Counted from the stretch's first letter, positions 53,502-63,525 are shown. The stretch is 64,000 nucleotides of DNA from Halomonas sp. (GCF_017515565.1 NZ_JAFWFN010000035.1:1-64000), one strand, 5' to 3'. A program made the numbers and translations. The notes: a model not told the origin generated them from the sequence alone.

Positions 53502-54695
53502 ATGTGGGATTTCATCATTATTGGCGGCGGTATTTTGGGTATGTCCACCGCTATGCAGCTGAAACAGACTTACCCCGATAAACGCATGCTGGTGATTGAA
53601 AAAGAGACCGGCCCGGCTCAGCACCAAACCGGCCATAACAGTGGCGTTATTCATGCAGGGGTGTACTACACGCCGGGGAGCCTAAAAGCGAAGTTTTGCC
53701 TTGAAGGTAACCGCGCTACCCGCGAATTTTGCGACCAGCACGGCGTGAACTACAACATCTGCGGCAAGCTGCTGGTGGCAACGAACGCCCTTGAAAAGCA
53801 GCGCATGGAGGCGCTTTGGGAGCGAACGGCAGCCAATGGGCTAGAGCGGGAGTGGCTGGAGGCTGACGCGCTTAAAGAATGCGAGCCTAATATTACCGGG
53901 GTGGCGGGTATTTTTGTGCCTTCCAGCGGCATTGTTAATTATGCGCAAGTGACCTGCGCCATGGCCGCTGAATTTGAGCGTTTAGGTGGCGAGATCCGCT
54001 ATGGTTGCTGCGTGACTGGCCTTGAGGAGCGCGCCGAAGAGGTAGTGGTAACGACTAATAATGAGTCTTTTACTAGCCGCTACTTAGTGTCCTGCTCGGG
54101 CCTGATGGCGGATAGGGTGATCCGCATGCTGGGCCAAGACCCTGGCTTTACGATCTGTCCATTTCGCGGTGAATACTATCTGCTGCCTGAACGCCACAAC
54201 CATATCGTCAACCATCTGATATACCCGATTCCTGATCCCGATATGCCTTTTTTGGGCGTGCACCTGACCCGGATGATTGACGGTACGGTGACCGTTGGAC
54301 CAAACGCAGTGCTGGCGCTTAAGCGCGAAGGCTACCGCAAGCAGGATATGTCGCTGCGGGACATGGGGCAGATGTTTACCCACCCCGGTATTTTAAAAGT
54401 GCTCGGCAAGCATTTGAAGCCAGGCCTGTTGGAGATGAAAAACTCGCTCTACAAACGCGGCTATTTGGAGCTGGTGCGTAAGTACTGCCCCAGCTTAACG
54501 GCGGAGGACTTAACCCCTTACCCAGCAGGGGTGCGCGCCCAAGCGGTCTCCAACGACGGCAAGCTGGTGGATGATTTTTTGTTTGTGAATACTAAGCGCA
54601 CGGTGAATGTAGGTAACGCGCCTTCGCCTGCGGCTACCTCGGCCATCCCCATTGGGGCGCATATTGTTGAACAGGTAAAAGCTCAGCTTGGCTAG
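53502..54695 (+). CDS. lhgO: L-2-hydroxyglutarate oxidase/dehydrogenase
   Basis: A 397-residue FAD enzyme of the DAO fold that oxidises L-2-hydroxyglutarate to 2-oxoglutarate, passing electrons to the quinone pool. It begins MWDFIIIGGGILGMSTAMQL and has GHNSGVIHAGVYYTPGSLKA, PFRGEYYLLPE, VTVGPNAVLALKREGY and a C-terminal NVGNAPSPAATSAIPIG, all diagnostic of LhgO. ATG 53502 is preceded by AGGA at 10 nt. CsiD, which makes L-2-hydroxyglutarate from glutarate, is not in the window. Confidence 0.94.
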   Translation: MWDFIIIGGGILGMSTAMQLKQTYPDKRMLVIEKETGPAQHQTGHNSGVIHAGVYYTPGSLKAKFCLEGNRATREFCDQHGVNYNICGKLLVATNALEKQRMEALWERTAANGLEREWLEADALKECEPNITGVAGIFVPSSGIVNYAQVTCAMAAEFERLGGEIRYGCCVTGLEERAEEVVVTTNNESFTSRYLVSCSGLMADRVIRMLGQDPGFTICPFRGEYYLLPERHNHIVNHLIYPIPDPDMPFLGVHLTRMIDGTVTVGPNAVLALKREGYRKQDMSLRDMGQMFTHPGILKVLGKHLKPGLLEMKNSLYKRGYLELVRKYCPSLTAEDLTPYPAGVRAQAVSNDGKLVDDFLFVNTKRTVNVGNAPSPAATSAIPIGAHIVEQVKAQLG

Positions 54696-54846
54696 CGATG
54701 TTGCTATTGGCATCAAACGCGCAAGCCGTGCTAACTTCTCCCCACCGTTTCTGCTTGCCGTTTACGGCAGCGAGAGGCTGGGGCTTCACACCTCCCTAAT
54801 TTGTCTACCATACCTATAAGTCCAAGTAAGGACGGAGGAAACGCTC

Positions 54847-55806
54847 ATGAAAACGCTAAAATACGCAGCGGCAGCATCCATGTTGGCCGTAGCACTGCCT
54901 GCCAGTGCGCAACAGCTTTCCATTGCCACCGGTGGCACCGGCGGCGTTTATTATCCGATCGGCGGTGGTTTTGCCGAGATGATCAACAATCATATTGAAG
55001 GTGCCCAGGCGACGGCAGAGGTCACAGGGGCCTCGGTTGAAAACATGGGACTGATTATGCGCGGCGACGCGGATCTTGCCCTGGTGCTGGCGGATACCGC
55101 CTACCAAGCCTATACCGGCACCGGTGATTTCGAGAGCCGCCAGATCGAAAACACCCGTGCGCTGGCCTCCGTTTACCCAAATGCGGTGCAGTTAGTTACC
55201 CTAGCCGATTCGGACATTCAGAGCATTGCTGACCTTGCCGGTAAGCGCGTTTCAGTGGGCGCGCCAGGCAGTGGCACCGAGCTAAATGCCCGGGCTTTGC
55301 TGGAAGCTAACGGCGTTAGCTACAGTGACTTTACCCCTCAGCGTCTTAACTTTAACGAAACTGCCGATGCGATCCGCGATGGTGATATCGATGCCGGCTT
55401 CTGGAGTGTTGGGCCGCCCACGAGTTCTATTCTCAACCTAGCCGCCACGCGGGATATCCGTTTAATTGGTTTCTCGGATGAAGAGATTGCTAACGCCCAG
55501 GAAGCCGAAGCAGTATTCGCCCCATACGAGTTAGCCGCGGGCATGTACGACGGTATGGACGAAGCAGTACAAACCATCGGGATTCCCAACGTGCTGGTCG
55601 TTAATGCGGATATGGATGAAGAACTTGCCTATCAGCTGACCCACCTGCTGTTTGAAAACACCGATGAGCTGATTGCCGTTCACCCGGCCGCTAACGACAC
55701 CACCGTAGAGTTCACTATGAACTCTACGCCGGTTCCGCTGCACCCGGGCGCGATTCGTTACTTTGAAGAAGTGGGTGCCGACATTCCGGACCGCCTTCGT
55801 CAGTAA
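54847..55806 (+). CDS. TAXI-family TRAP transporter solute-binding protein
   Basis: A 319-residue exported protein with a signal peptide cut after LPASAQ (residues 1-22), then LSIATGGTGGVYYPIGGGFAE, the TAXI hallmark. VSVGAPGSGTELNARALLEA and GDIDAGFWSVGPPTSSI are further family features. TAXI proteins deliver organic acids or amino acids (glutamate/glutamine-like ligands are known in the family) to a fused permease. GGAGGAAA is upstream. First gene of a three-gene TAXI TRAP operon. Confidence 0.93.
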   Translation: MKTLKYAAAASMLAVALPASAQQLSIATGGTGGVYYPIGGGFAEMINNHIEGAQATAEVTGASVENMGLIMRGDADLALVLADTAYQAYTGTGDFESRQIENTRALASVYPNAVQLVTLADSDIQSIADLAGKRVSVGAPGSGTELNARALLEANGVSYSDFTPQRLNFNETADAIRDGDIDAGFWSVGPPTSSILNLAATRDIRLIGFSDEEIANAQEAEAVFAPYELAAGMYDGMDEAVQTIGIPNVLVVNADMDEELAYQLTHLLFENTDELIAVHPAANDTTVEFTMNSTPVPLHPGAIRYFEEVGADIPDRLRQ

Positions 55807-55840
55807 TCGCTAGTAGATAGCGCGTGAAGGGCTTTTTGCT

Positions 55841-56356
55841 ATGCACCGCCAGGCACTACGGCTAGTAGCGCTCTTCTTGATATGTTTACCGTTCGCCGAA
55901 GCGGGGGAATCCCCCGCTTCGGCGTCTGCGTATGCGCGGTTAATGGTGATCTCGGAGCAAGGTGAAACGCTAGTCGCCGCTGCTGCGCCTGTGGGTACGC
56001 GTTGGTGTATCCAATGGAATCACTCAGTAGCCAAGTTTACGGTGCTGGACTGCTACCGCAACGTAGCAGGCGTGATGCAGTTAGAGCGTAGCCACCAACC
56101 CGACTTTGCCGCAGGCCTTGGGCATGTAGAAGGCCGGGGTGAGCAAGTCTCCGATGGTCACGGGGGATACTGGATCAATGCAATTCATGAGCCCGTCCCC
56201 AACAATCGCTATGTATTAAGAGTCGGTTCGCCTGCGGTTAATCATCAAGTGGTGTGGCCGGATGGCGAGCATCCCGCAGTCAGTTTAAGTGACAGCGCGG
56301 CAGGGCAGCGCGTGACTATACTACTGGCAGAGCCTTACGCGATTCCGCGCGAATAA
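55841..56356 (+). CDS. DUF1850-type small exported protein of TAXI TRAP operons
   Basis: A 171-residue protein with an N-terminal signal (RLVALFLICLPFAEA). The segment WCIQWNHSVAKFTVLDCYRN has two cysteines ~17 residues apart, and the I.W.HSV pattern is typical of the DUF1850 proteins found between TAXI binding proteins and their permeases. Its exact role is unknown; assisting the transporter is an inference from context. It lies 34 bp after the binding protein and 32 bp before the permease. Confidence 0.8.
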   Translation: MHRQALRLVALFLICLPFAEAGESPASASAYARLMVISEQGETLVAAAAPVGTRWCIQWNHSVAKFTVLDCYRNVAGVMQLERSHQPDFAAGLGHVEGRGEQVSDGHGGYWINAIHEPVPNNRYVLRVGSPAVNHQVVWPDGEHPAVSLSDSAAGQRVTILLAEPYAIPRE

Positions 56357-56388
56357 AAAATAAGCAAGACAACGCTTCCGAGGACTTC

Positions 56389-58407
56389 ATGAGCGAATCC
56401 ACTCCACCGCCGGTTGTCATGCCAGGCGGTAATGCGATTCAACCCCGAATGGTGCTGTGGTGTATCACCATTGTGGCGGTGGGTCTTTCCCTGTTCCAGC
56501 TTTACTCTGCGGGCATTCAGCCACTGGGGCTGTTTTATCAGCGTAGTATCCACTTAGCGCTAATCATGCTGCTGGCGTTTCTAATGTTTCCAGCCTTCGG
56601 CCCCAAGCGCAAACGCGGCGTGCTTGGCTGGGGGATAGACTGCCTATTTTTGGCAGGCGCGCTGCTTACCGGCGGCTATTTAGTACTTAACCTGGATGCT
56701 ATCTTCAGCCGCGCGGGGTTTTGGAGCGAAACCGATATCCTGGTGGCCTGCATTGCCACCGTGACCGTGTTGGAAGCCAGCCGCCGTGCGGTAGGTTTTG
56801 GAATGACGGTGATTGGCCTGCTGGCCATTATTTATGCGTTTGCCGGGCCACGGGGCGAATTGCCTTGGCTCGGTGAGTGGATGCCCGGCATTCTCTCGCA
56901 TCGTGGTTACTCCCTTGACCGCGTAGCGGGGCAGCTCTATCTCGGTCAGGAGGGTATCTTTGGCCTGCCCTTAGGGGTGGCAGCGACCTATATCTTTATC
57001 TTTGTACTGTTTGGCGCTTTTTTGGAAAGCACCGGTGCAGGTAAATTCTTTATTGATATGGCCTATGCCGCCACTGGCCGCCAGCGCGGCGGGCCTGCCA
57101 AAGCAGCGGTGCTTGCCTCGGCGGGTATGGGGTCTATTTCTGGCAGTGCCATAGCCAACGTAGTGACCACCGGCGCGTTTACTATTCCGTTAATGAAAAA
57201 GCTCGGTTATAAGCCGAAGCAGGCGGGCGGTATCGAAGCGGCTGCGTCTACCGGGGGGCAAATCATGCCGCCTTTAATGGGCGCCGGGGCGTTTTTGATC
57301 GCTGAGTACACCAATACGCCATATTTAGAGATCGTCAAAATCAGTATTCTGCCAGCGATTATGTACTTTGCGACGGTGTACCTTTTTGTTCATATCATCG
57401 CTTTAAAGCAGGGTATGCAGGGCTTGCCTAAAAGCGAGCTGCCGCAAATGCGCCAGGTAATGAAAGATGGCTGGCACTTTTTACTGCCCTTGGCGGTGCT
57501 GGTATGGCTGTTGGTCATGAACATGTCGCCGATGCGGGTGGGCTATTACGCAGTGGTGACCATGGTGGTGGTGGCGGTATTGCGCTACGCCTTGTGGTAC
57601 TTCTTTGTTGCGCCAGGGCAGGGCCAGCCGGTAACGTTTGAGCGCACTCGGGGCGTGCTATGGGCTGGCCTTGTGAAGTTAGTGCAGGGCTTAGAACTAG
57701 GCGCCCGCAATGCGGTGGCGGTCTCCATGGCCTGTGCGGTGGCGGGTATTATCGTTGGGGTAGTCGGCCTTACGGGGCTGGGTCTGAAATTCTCCTCCAT
57801 GATGCTGGCTTTCTCGGGTGGTAACTTGGTGTTGGCGCTGGTGATGGTGCTGCTGGCAAGCTTAATCCTTGGCATGGGCCTGCCGGTCACCGCAAGCTAC
57901 ATTGTGTTGATCGTACTGGTGGGACCTGCGCTTACCGCTGAGTTTGGCGTGCCGCTATTGATTGCTCACTTGGTGGTGTTCTGGTACTCCCAGGACTCTA
58001 ACGTGACGCCGCCCATCGCCTTGGCAGGCTTTGCTGGGGCGGCTATTGCGGGCAGTAAGCCAATGGAAACCGGCTTTCAAGCGTGGAAGTTTGCCAAAGG
58101 TCTCTATTTGATTCCGCTGTTTATGGTGTTTAACCCGGAAATCATTGTCGGTGGCCCTGTGCCTATCGTGATCTGGAATGCGGTCATCGCGATTCTTGCC
58201 CTTGGTGCCTTTGCGGCCGCGTTGGAAGGCTATCTCTTCACCAAAATGTCGCTGTTACCGCGCTTAGCGATTGCTGCTGCTATCGTCGGTGTGTTCTACC
58301 CAAGCTTAATCACCGAAGTAGCGGGCGTAGTAGTTATGAGCTTGGCGATAGGTGCCAATTGGCTGGCCAGTAAGCGTGAACCTCAGGCAACGCCAATGAC
58401 GGGTTAA
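56389..58407 (+). CDS. TRAP transporter fused permease (4TM + 12TM)
   Basis: A 672-residue membrane protein. The N-terminal part (to ~residue 110) is the DctQ-like portion; the remainder is DctM-like, with FGAFLESTGAGKFFIDMAYA, ASTGGQIMPPLMGAGAFLIA, ILGMGLPVTASYIVLIVLV and SQDSNVTPPIALAGFAGAAI. Fusion of the two permease parts is normal for TAXI TRAP systems. It works with the TAXI binding protein upstream. Confidence 0.94.
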   Translation: MSESTPPPVVMPGGNAIQPRMVLWCITIVAVGLSLFQLYSAGIQPLGLFYQRSIHLALIMLLAFLMFPAFGPKRKRGVLGWGIDCLFLAGALLTGGYLVLNLDAIFSRAGFWSETDILVACIATVTVLEASRRAVGFGMTVIGLLAIIYAFAGPRGELPWLGEWMPGILSHRGYSLDRVAGQLYLGQEGIFGLPLGVAATYIFIFVLFGAFLESTGAGKFFIDMAYAATGRQRGGPAKAAVLASAGMGSISGSAIANVVTTGAFTIPLMKKLGYKPKQAGGIEAAASTGGQIMPPLMGAGAFLIAEYTNTPYLEIVKISILPAIMYFATVYLFVHIIALKQGMQGLPKSELPQMRQVMKDGWHFLLPLAVLVWLLVMNMSPMRVGYYAVVTMVVVAVLRYALWYFFVAPGQGQPVTFERTRGVLWAGLVKLVQGLELGARNAVAVSMACAVAGIIVGVVGLTGLGLKFSSMMLAFSGGNLVLALVMVLLASLILGMGLPVTASYIVLIVLVGPALTAEFGVPLLIAHLVVFWYSQDSNVTPPIALAGFAGAAIAGSKPMETGFQAWKFAKGLYLIPLFMVFNPEIIVGGPVPIVIWNAVIAILALGAFAAALEGYLFTKMSLLPRLAIAAAIVGVFYPSLITEVAGVVVMSLAIGANWLASKREPQATPMTG

Positions 58408-58472
58408 GCCTTAAGCTGCCGCGAGGCCAGTGAAGACAGCCAGTAATATTGATGTACAAAATTGGCTGACTT

Positions 58473-58508
58473 AAAAAAGCCCGGGAACCATTAGGTTTCC
58501 GGGCTTTT
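58473..58508. terminator. Bidirectional terminator between TRAP permease and mrcA
   Basis: AAAAGCCCGG pairs with CCGGGCTTTT with a 15-nt central region that extends the stem. A-run left and T-run right allow termination from both sides. Confidence 0.88.
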
Positions 58509-58536
58509 GCTTGGGGCTAGTTGTTGACGGTGCTGC

Positions 58537-61065
58537 TTAGAAGATCGACTCCGCAGTGCCAGAGCCTTGCGAACCGCCTACCTCTTCTAGTTCACGGCTA
58601 ATACGGCCAGTCTGATACTCCGGCAGGTGATCCCGATGGAAAAGTTCGGAGATACCGCCTGACTGGTTATCTTGCAAGCGACGGCCTGTGTCTGCGTCTA
58701 CCCGTGCAGCAACAACATTGTCTGGACGATCGGGGATCGCAGAAGGAGAGCCTGCTAAAGCGCCGCCCATAAACTCGATCCAAATCGGTAGGGCAGCGTT
58801 AGCGCCATACTCGGCAAGGGTTTCGTTGCTGTCTTTACCTACCCACACAGTGGTCACTACATCGCTGTTGAAACCGGCGAACCAAGCATCACGCTGGTTG
58901 TTGGTGGTGCCGGTCTTACCCACGATGTCGTCACGGTTCAAGCTCAGTGCCGCGCGGCCTGTTCCTGAGGTGATAACGTCGCGTAGCATGTCGCGCAAAA
59001 TATACACCGCTGCGGCGTCAGCCACACGGGGCGCAACCGGATACTCTTTACCGTCGATCTCAACGGTTTCTTGTCCCTCTGCACAGCTTGGGCAGGCGAC
59101 CTGGGGTGTTGCTTCGTCAATCAGTTCGCTGTCATCGTTGCGGGTAACCCGCTGGATAAACCATGGAGCCACCTGGAAACCACCGTTAGCGATCACGGCG
59201 TACGCATTGGTCATCTCCATTGGCGTCAGATCGGCGCTCCCCAGCGCTAACGATAAACCACGGGGGAGGCGGCTGGAGGCAAATCCAAAGCCTTCTAGAT
59301 AGTTGATCGTATGATCCAACCCCATGGTTTGCAGGACGCGAATGGTTACAAGGTTGCGCGAGCGAGCCAGGGCAGGGCGAAGGCGCGTGGGGCCTTGGAA
59401 GTCGCGGCTTGAATTCACCGGGCGCCATAATGAATTGCTGCCGTCATCCAGTACCACGGGCGCATCATTTACAACGCTTGCGGCGTTCATTTCACCATCT
59501 TCCAGCGCTGCTAGGTAAATAAACGGCTTGAAGATAGAGCCCGACTGGCGCTGGGCTTGAACGGCACGATTGAACTTGCTGGCGTTAAAATCAAAGCCGC
59601 CTTGCAGGGCTAAAATTGCCCCGGTGCGCGGGTCTTGAGCAACCAGCGAGCCTTCTGCATCAGGCCGTTGAGACAAACGTAAAGTGCCGTCTTCGTTTTC
59701 AAACACGCGCACTAAGTCACCACGAACGGCAATTTGGTCGGCAGAGCTCGGCTCGGCCCCCCGGCTGCGTGGGCTTAGGTATTGGCGTGCCCAGCTTAGG
59801 CCGCTCCATGGGATGGTGTGCAGTTCGCCACCACGAACTAGCACCTGCATCTCGCGGCCACTGCTTTCTACTACAACGGCGGGGCGCAACAGGCCAAAGT
59901 TGGGTGTGCGGTCTAATACTTGTAACCAGTTACTTACATCGCCATCAATGCCTTCCACTTCCGTTTGGCTGCGCTGGGCTGCTTGGCGCGCCGTTTGACG
60001 GATTTCGGGAGACTCCGCAAGCTCTTCCTCCAGCCCTTGGGTGGCGGTCTGTTCTTGGGCTTCTACCAGGCTTGATGCGATATCACGCTGTTCAGGCCCG
60101 CGCCAGCCATGGCGAAGATCGTAAGCAACTAGGCCATTGGCCAGTGCTTGGCGTGCATAGGGCTGCATTTCACTGTCGATGGTGGTGTAAATGCGGTAGC
60201 CACCGGTGTAAGCGGTATCGCCAAAGCGTTCCACTGCGTACTGGCGTGCCATTTCAGACACATAAGCGGCATCAACTTCTGTTTGGGTAAAGTAGCGGCG
60301 GGCAGTTACCGGCGACTGAACCGCTTCCTGATATGCTTCGTCATCAATGTAGCCCAGCCCGCGCATACGGAACAGAATCCAGTTACGGCGGATCAGTGAG
60401 CGCTCAGAATTAGCCAGTGGGTTAAAGGCAGAAGGGGCCTTGGGCAGCCCGGCAATCATGGCGGTTTCTGCTAGGGTAAGCTCAGCCAGGGGCTTGTCGT
60501 AATAGGTTTCTGAGGCCGCCGCAATGCCATAGGCGCGGTTGCCCAGGAAAATTTTGTTAACGTAAAGCTCAAATATCTCTTCTTTGCTGAGTAGCTGCTC
60601 CATTTGCAGGGCAAGCAGAATTTCACGGATCTTCCGAGTGAAGGTTTGATCCAGCGTCAGCATGTAGTTACGTGCCACCTGCATGGTGATGGTGGAGCCG
60701 CCGGATTGAATCGTGCCACCGCTCTGTACCAGTTCCACGGAGGCCCTTGCTAAGCCCCGAGGATCGACGCCTGAGTGGTCGAAATAGTTGGCATCCTCAG
60801 CTGCAATCAAAGCATTGATCATATCCTGAGGGATCTCGGCAAAGTCGATCGCCATACGGCGCTCTTCACCAAACTCACCGATCAGCTTGCCGTCGTTGGT
60901 GAAGATACGCAGGGGTGTGTGCAGCTCGAAGTTCTGCAGCTGACGCACATCGGGCAGCCCTGGCGAAAAATAAATAGCCGCGCCTACTACTGCCAGCGCA
61001 GTGGCTCCAATCAATGCCACAATCAGCGAAAACAGCGACAGGATGAGGGTTCGAAAAAACGTCAT
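58537..61065 (-). CDS. mrcA: Penicillin-binding protein 1A (bifunctional transglycosylase/transpeptidase)
   Basis: An 842-residue inner-membrane enzyme that polymerises and crosslinks peptidoglycan. One N-terminal helix (residues ~5-32) precedes the GT51 glycosyltransferase with AAEDANYFDHSGVDPRGLAR and GGSTITMQVARN, an OB-like insertion, and the transpeptidase domain with SGSIFKPF (SxxK), SRN in LARSRNLVTIRVLQ and KTGTTNNQRDAWFAGF (KTG). It is divergent from pilM, a common gammaproteobacterial arrangement. Confidence 0.97.
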   Translation of the reverse strand: MTFFRTLILSLFSLIVALIGATALAVVGAAIYFSPGLPDVRQLQNFELHTPLRIFTNDGKLIGEFGEERRMAIDFAEIPQDMINALIAAEDANYFDHSGVDPRGLARASVELVQSGGTIQSGGSTITMQVARNYMLTLDQTFTRKIREILLALQMEQLLSKEEIFELYVNKIFLGNRAYGIAAASETYYDKPLAELTLAETAMIAGLPKAPSAFNPLANSERSLIRRNWILFRMRGLGYIDDEAYQEAVQSPVTARRYFTQTEVDAAYVSEMARQYAVERFGDTAYTGGYRIYTTIDSEMQPYARQALANGLVAYDLRHGWRGPEQRDIASSLVEAQEQTATQGLEEELAESPEIRQTARQAAQRSQTEVEGIDGDVSNWLQVLDRTPNFGLLRPAVVVESSGREMQVLVRGGELHTIPWSGLSWARQYLSPRSRGAEPSSADQIAVRGDLVRVFENEDGTLRLSQRPDAEGSLVAQDPRTGAILALQGGFDFNASKFNRAVQAQRQSGSIFKPFIYLAALEDGEMNAASVVNDAPVVLDDGSNSLWRPVNSSRDFQGPTRLRPALARSRNLVTIRVLQTMGLDHTINYLEGFGFASSRLPRGLSLALGSADLTPMEMTNAYAVIANGGFQVAPWFIQRVTRNDDSELIDEATPQVACPSCAEGQETVEIDGKEYPVAPRVADAAAVYILRDMLRDVITSGTGRAALSLNRDDIVGKTGTTNNQRDAWFAGFNSDVVTTVWVGKDSNETLAEYGANAALPIWIEFMGGALAGSPSAIPDRPDNVVAARVDADTGRRLQDNQSGGISELFHRDHLPEYQTGRISRELEEVGGSQGSGTAESIF

Positions 61066-61259
61066 GAACAGAAGGCACCCGTGGAAAGAAGTAATAGGTA
61101 CGGCGCTAAAAGGGCCGTAACACGTAATTGGCTGCCATTATAGGAAGGTGAAGCAGCGGCCACCAGTGTTGATGTGCCGTAAGGCCATCTGCGTGTGACT
61201 TAACTAAAAATCATGTAACCTCAGAACTCGCAAGATTGGCAGGCGGAGCCGAACCCCAC

Positions 61260-62321
61260 ATGCGCTTACTTAAACCCACTAAAGGGTTGATTGGTGTCGA
61301 TATTACCTCGGCAACCGTCAAGCTGTTAGAGCTCAAGCAGTGCAACGATAATTACCAAGTAGAAAGCTACGCTGTGCGACCGCTGCGCGAAGGTGCCGTG
61401 GTAGAACGTCGCATACGCGATATTAACGATGTAGCCAACGTGCTAAGTCGTGCGGTGGAGCATGCAAAACCATCTACGCGTAAGGCTGCGGTGGCCGTGC
61501 CGGCAAGTGCTGCCATTACTAAAACGCTCACGTTTCCAGCATCGCTTAGCGAAGATGAAATCGAAGAGCGGATAGCCGCCGAATCAGACCGTCATATTCC
61601 GTTTCCGTTCAGTGAAGTGGCATTTGATTTTCAGTGTTTGGGGCCTGCCCCGTTTGATGAAGACCAGCAGCAGGTGGTGTTAGTCGCGTGTCGTCAGCAG
61701 GACGTGAGTCAACTAACCGAAACCTTAGAGCGCGCTGGGCTTGAACCGGCAGCTGTTGATGTTGAAACCTTTGCTATGGAGCGCTCGCTGGCTGAGCTGC
61801 GCCGCCAGTTAAATGTTGAAAACGACCCAGCAGCGTGTGTTGGGCTGGTGGATATTGGCGCCAATATGAACGCGTTTCACGTGGTGCGCGGAGGGCAAAT
61901 TGTCTATAGCCGTGACACGGTGTATGGCGGGCGCCAGCTTACCGATGCTATTCGCGACCGCTATTCGATGAGCAATGAAGAGGCCGGATTTGCCAAAAAA
62001 CGCGGCGGATTACCCGACGATTACCAGGACATGGTGCTTAATCCGTTTTTAGACACCGTGGTACAGCAAGTGGGGCGCTCGCTGCAGCTGTATTATACGG
62101 CGGCTCGCCAGCATGAGGTGCAGCACATTGTGCTGGCGGGAGGCTCAAGCGTTATTCCTGGCCTTGCCGAACGTATCGCAGAAGATAGCGGAATGTCGGT
62201 GACCATTGCTAACCCGTTCCAACGCATGCGGGTGAATAAACGCTTAAATATTGAAGCACTCACCAACGATGCCCCCGCCATGTTAACGGCCGGTGGCTTG
62301 GCGATGAGGGTCGGCCAGTGA
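61260..62321 (+). CDS. pilM: Type IV pilus inner-membrane assembly protein PilM
   Basis: A 353-residue cytoplasmic actin/FtsA-like ATP-binding protein that anchors the pilus alignment complex through PilN. Features: GLIGVDITSATVKLLEL (phosphate-1 loop), VGLVDIGANMNAFHV, DTVYGGRQLTDAI and IVLAGGSSVIPGLAE. ATG 61260 (MRLLKPTKG) is used; upstream in-frame codons have no homology. First gene of pilMNOP(Q). Its stop overlaps the pilN start. Confidence 0.95.
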   Translation: MRLLKPTKGLIGVDITSATVKLLELKQCNDNYQVESYAVRPLREGAVVERRIRDINDVANVLSRAVEHAKPSTRKAAVAVPASAAITKTLTFPASLSEDEIEERIAAESDRHIPFPFSEVAFDFQCLGPAPFDEDQQQVVLVACRQQDVSQLTETLERAGLEPAAVDVETFAMERSLAELRRQLNVENDPAACVGLVDIGANMNAFHVVRGGQIVYSRDTVYGGRQLTDAIRDRYSMSNEEAGFAKKRGGLPDDYQDMVLNPFLDTVVQQVGRSLQLYYTAARQHEVQHIVLAGGSSVIPGLAERIAEDSGMSVTIANPFQRMRVNKRLNIEALTNDAPAMLTAGGLAMRVGQ

Positions 62322-62884
62322 GTATTAATATTAACTTGCTGCCCTGGCGTGAAGCGCGCAGGGAGAAGCAGACCCGCGCCTTTTATGGCGTGGTGTTACT
62401 GATGCTGTTAACGGGCGGTGCGCTGGCCTATGCCGTCTCGTATGTGTATCAGCAACAGCTTGTTGCTCAGCAGCAGCGTAATGCTTATATCACTACCCAT
62501 ATAGAGCGGCTGAATAGAGAAATTGCCGACGTACAGCGCTACCAATCCGACGCTGAACAGCTAGGCGAACAGCTGCGGCTGTTTCAAACGCTACACAGTG
62601 AGCGCATCCATACGGTTCAGCTATTTAATGATTTGGCGGCCAGTGTGGCCCAGGGCGTGGTTTATCAGCGCCTTAGCCGAAGCGGTGAGCGCATTAGCCT
62701 CTCGGCCGTAGCAGGTAACGAGCGCCAGGTATCCGAGCAGTTGCGCCAAATAGCCAGCATGCCTGGGCTTGGGGTGCCGGTGCTTTCTGAAGTGTCTAGC
62801 GGGCAGAATGGAAGCGAGCGTGCTTTTCAGTTCGAGGTTGTTCAATCTGCTGGCAAAGCGGCTGCCGAGGAGGCTGGGCAATGA
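62318..62884 (+). CDS. pilN: Type IV pilus assembly protein PilN
   Basis: A 188-residue single-span protein. The N-terminal cytoplasmic ININLLPWREARRE is the conserved PilM-binding motif; one helix (LLMLLTGGALAYAVSYVY) and a coiled-coil then ferredoxin-like periplasmic domain follow. It starts with GTG 62318, overlapping the pilM stop by 4 nt, and overlaps pilO likewise. Confidence 0.95.
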   Translation: MSININLLPWREARREKQTRAFYGVVLLMLLTGGALAYAVSYVYQQQLVAQQQRNAYITTHIERLNREIADVQRYQSDAEQLGEQLRLFQTLHSERIHTVQLFNDLAASVAQGVVYQRLSRSGERISLSAVAGNERQVSEQLRQIASMPGLGVPVLSEVSSGQNGSERAFQFEVVQSAGKAAAEEAGQ

Positions 62885-63525
62885 GCTGGGATCGAGAACG
62901 CTGGCGCTCAGAGTGGCAACGCTTTCAAAATCTTGATTGGCAAGCGCTGGACATCAAAGAGGCGGGAGAGTGGCCCTCGCTACTTAAAGGGTTATGTGGG
63001 GTGCTCGCTTTCTTGATGATGTTTGGTGGCATCAGTTGGTGGCTGGTGGGCGAAAAACGTGAGCAGCTAGCGATTGAGCAGCGTCAAGAAGTGCGCTTGC
63101 TGAGTGAGTATCGCAGTAAAGCATCAGAAGTGGCTTACTTACCCGAAATACAAAGCCAGCTTGCCACACTGGAAGAGCAGATGGTGCAAATGCGAGCAAT
63201 GTTGCCTACCAGTGCCGAAATTCCTTCACTACTGGATAGTATTAGTGATGCCGCCGTGGATAACCGGCTGACGATCGAGACAATTCGCTTGAGGCCGACG
63301 GTAAGTAAGACACACTATATTGAGCATCCGCTGGATATTCAGGTGCGCGGTGGCTACCACCAACTGGCGCAGTTTGCTGCGGATATAAGCCAAATGGCAC
63401 GTATCGTTACCCAGCATGACCTCACTCTGGTACCTGTTGACCAGCAGGGCGATGTTCTACGGCTCTCTCTGCTTGCCCGTACCTACAGCTATATAGAAGC
63501 AGCAGATGAAGGGAGCACACCATGA
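62881..63525 (+). CDS. pilO: Type IV pilus assembly protein PilO
   Basis: A 214-residue bitopic membrane protein: a short cytoplasmic part with FQNLDWQALDIKEAGEWP, one helix (LCGVLAFLMMFGGISWWLV), a coiled-coil stretch, and a periplasmic ferredoxin-like domain with HPLDIQVRGGYHQLAQFA. It pairs with PilN to link the inner-membrane motor to PilP. Starts and ends overlap neighbours by 4 nt. Confidence 0.95.
   Translation: MSWDRERWRSEWQRFQNLDWQALDIKEAGEWPSLLKGLCGVLAFLMMFGGISWWLVGEKREQLAIEQRQEVRLLSEYRSKASEVAYLPEIQSQLATLEEQMVQMRAMLPTSAEIPSLLDSISDAAVDNRLTIETIRLRPTVSKTHYIEHPLDIQVRGGYHQLAQFAADISQMARIVTQHDLTLVPVDQQGDVLRLSLLARTYSYIEAADEGSTP

Noticed and set aside
59616..60290. 224-codon frame opposite mrcA
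   Set aside because: Lies antisense to a clearly conserved PBP1A region and encodes no recognisable motif.
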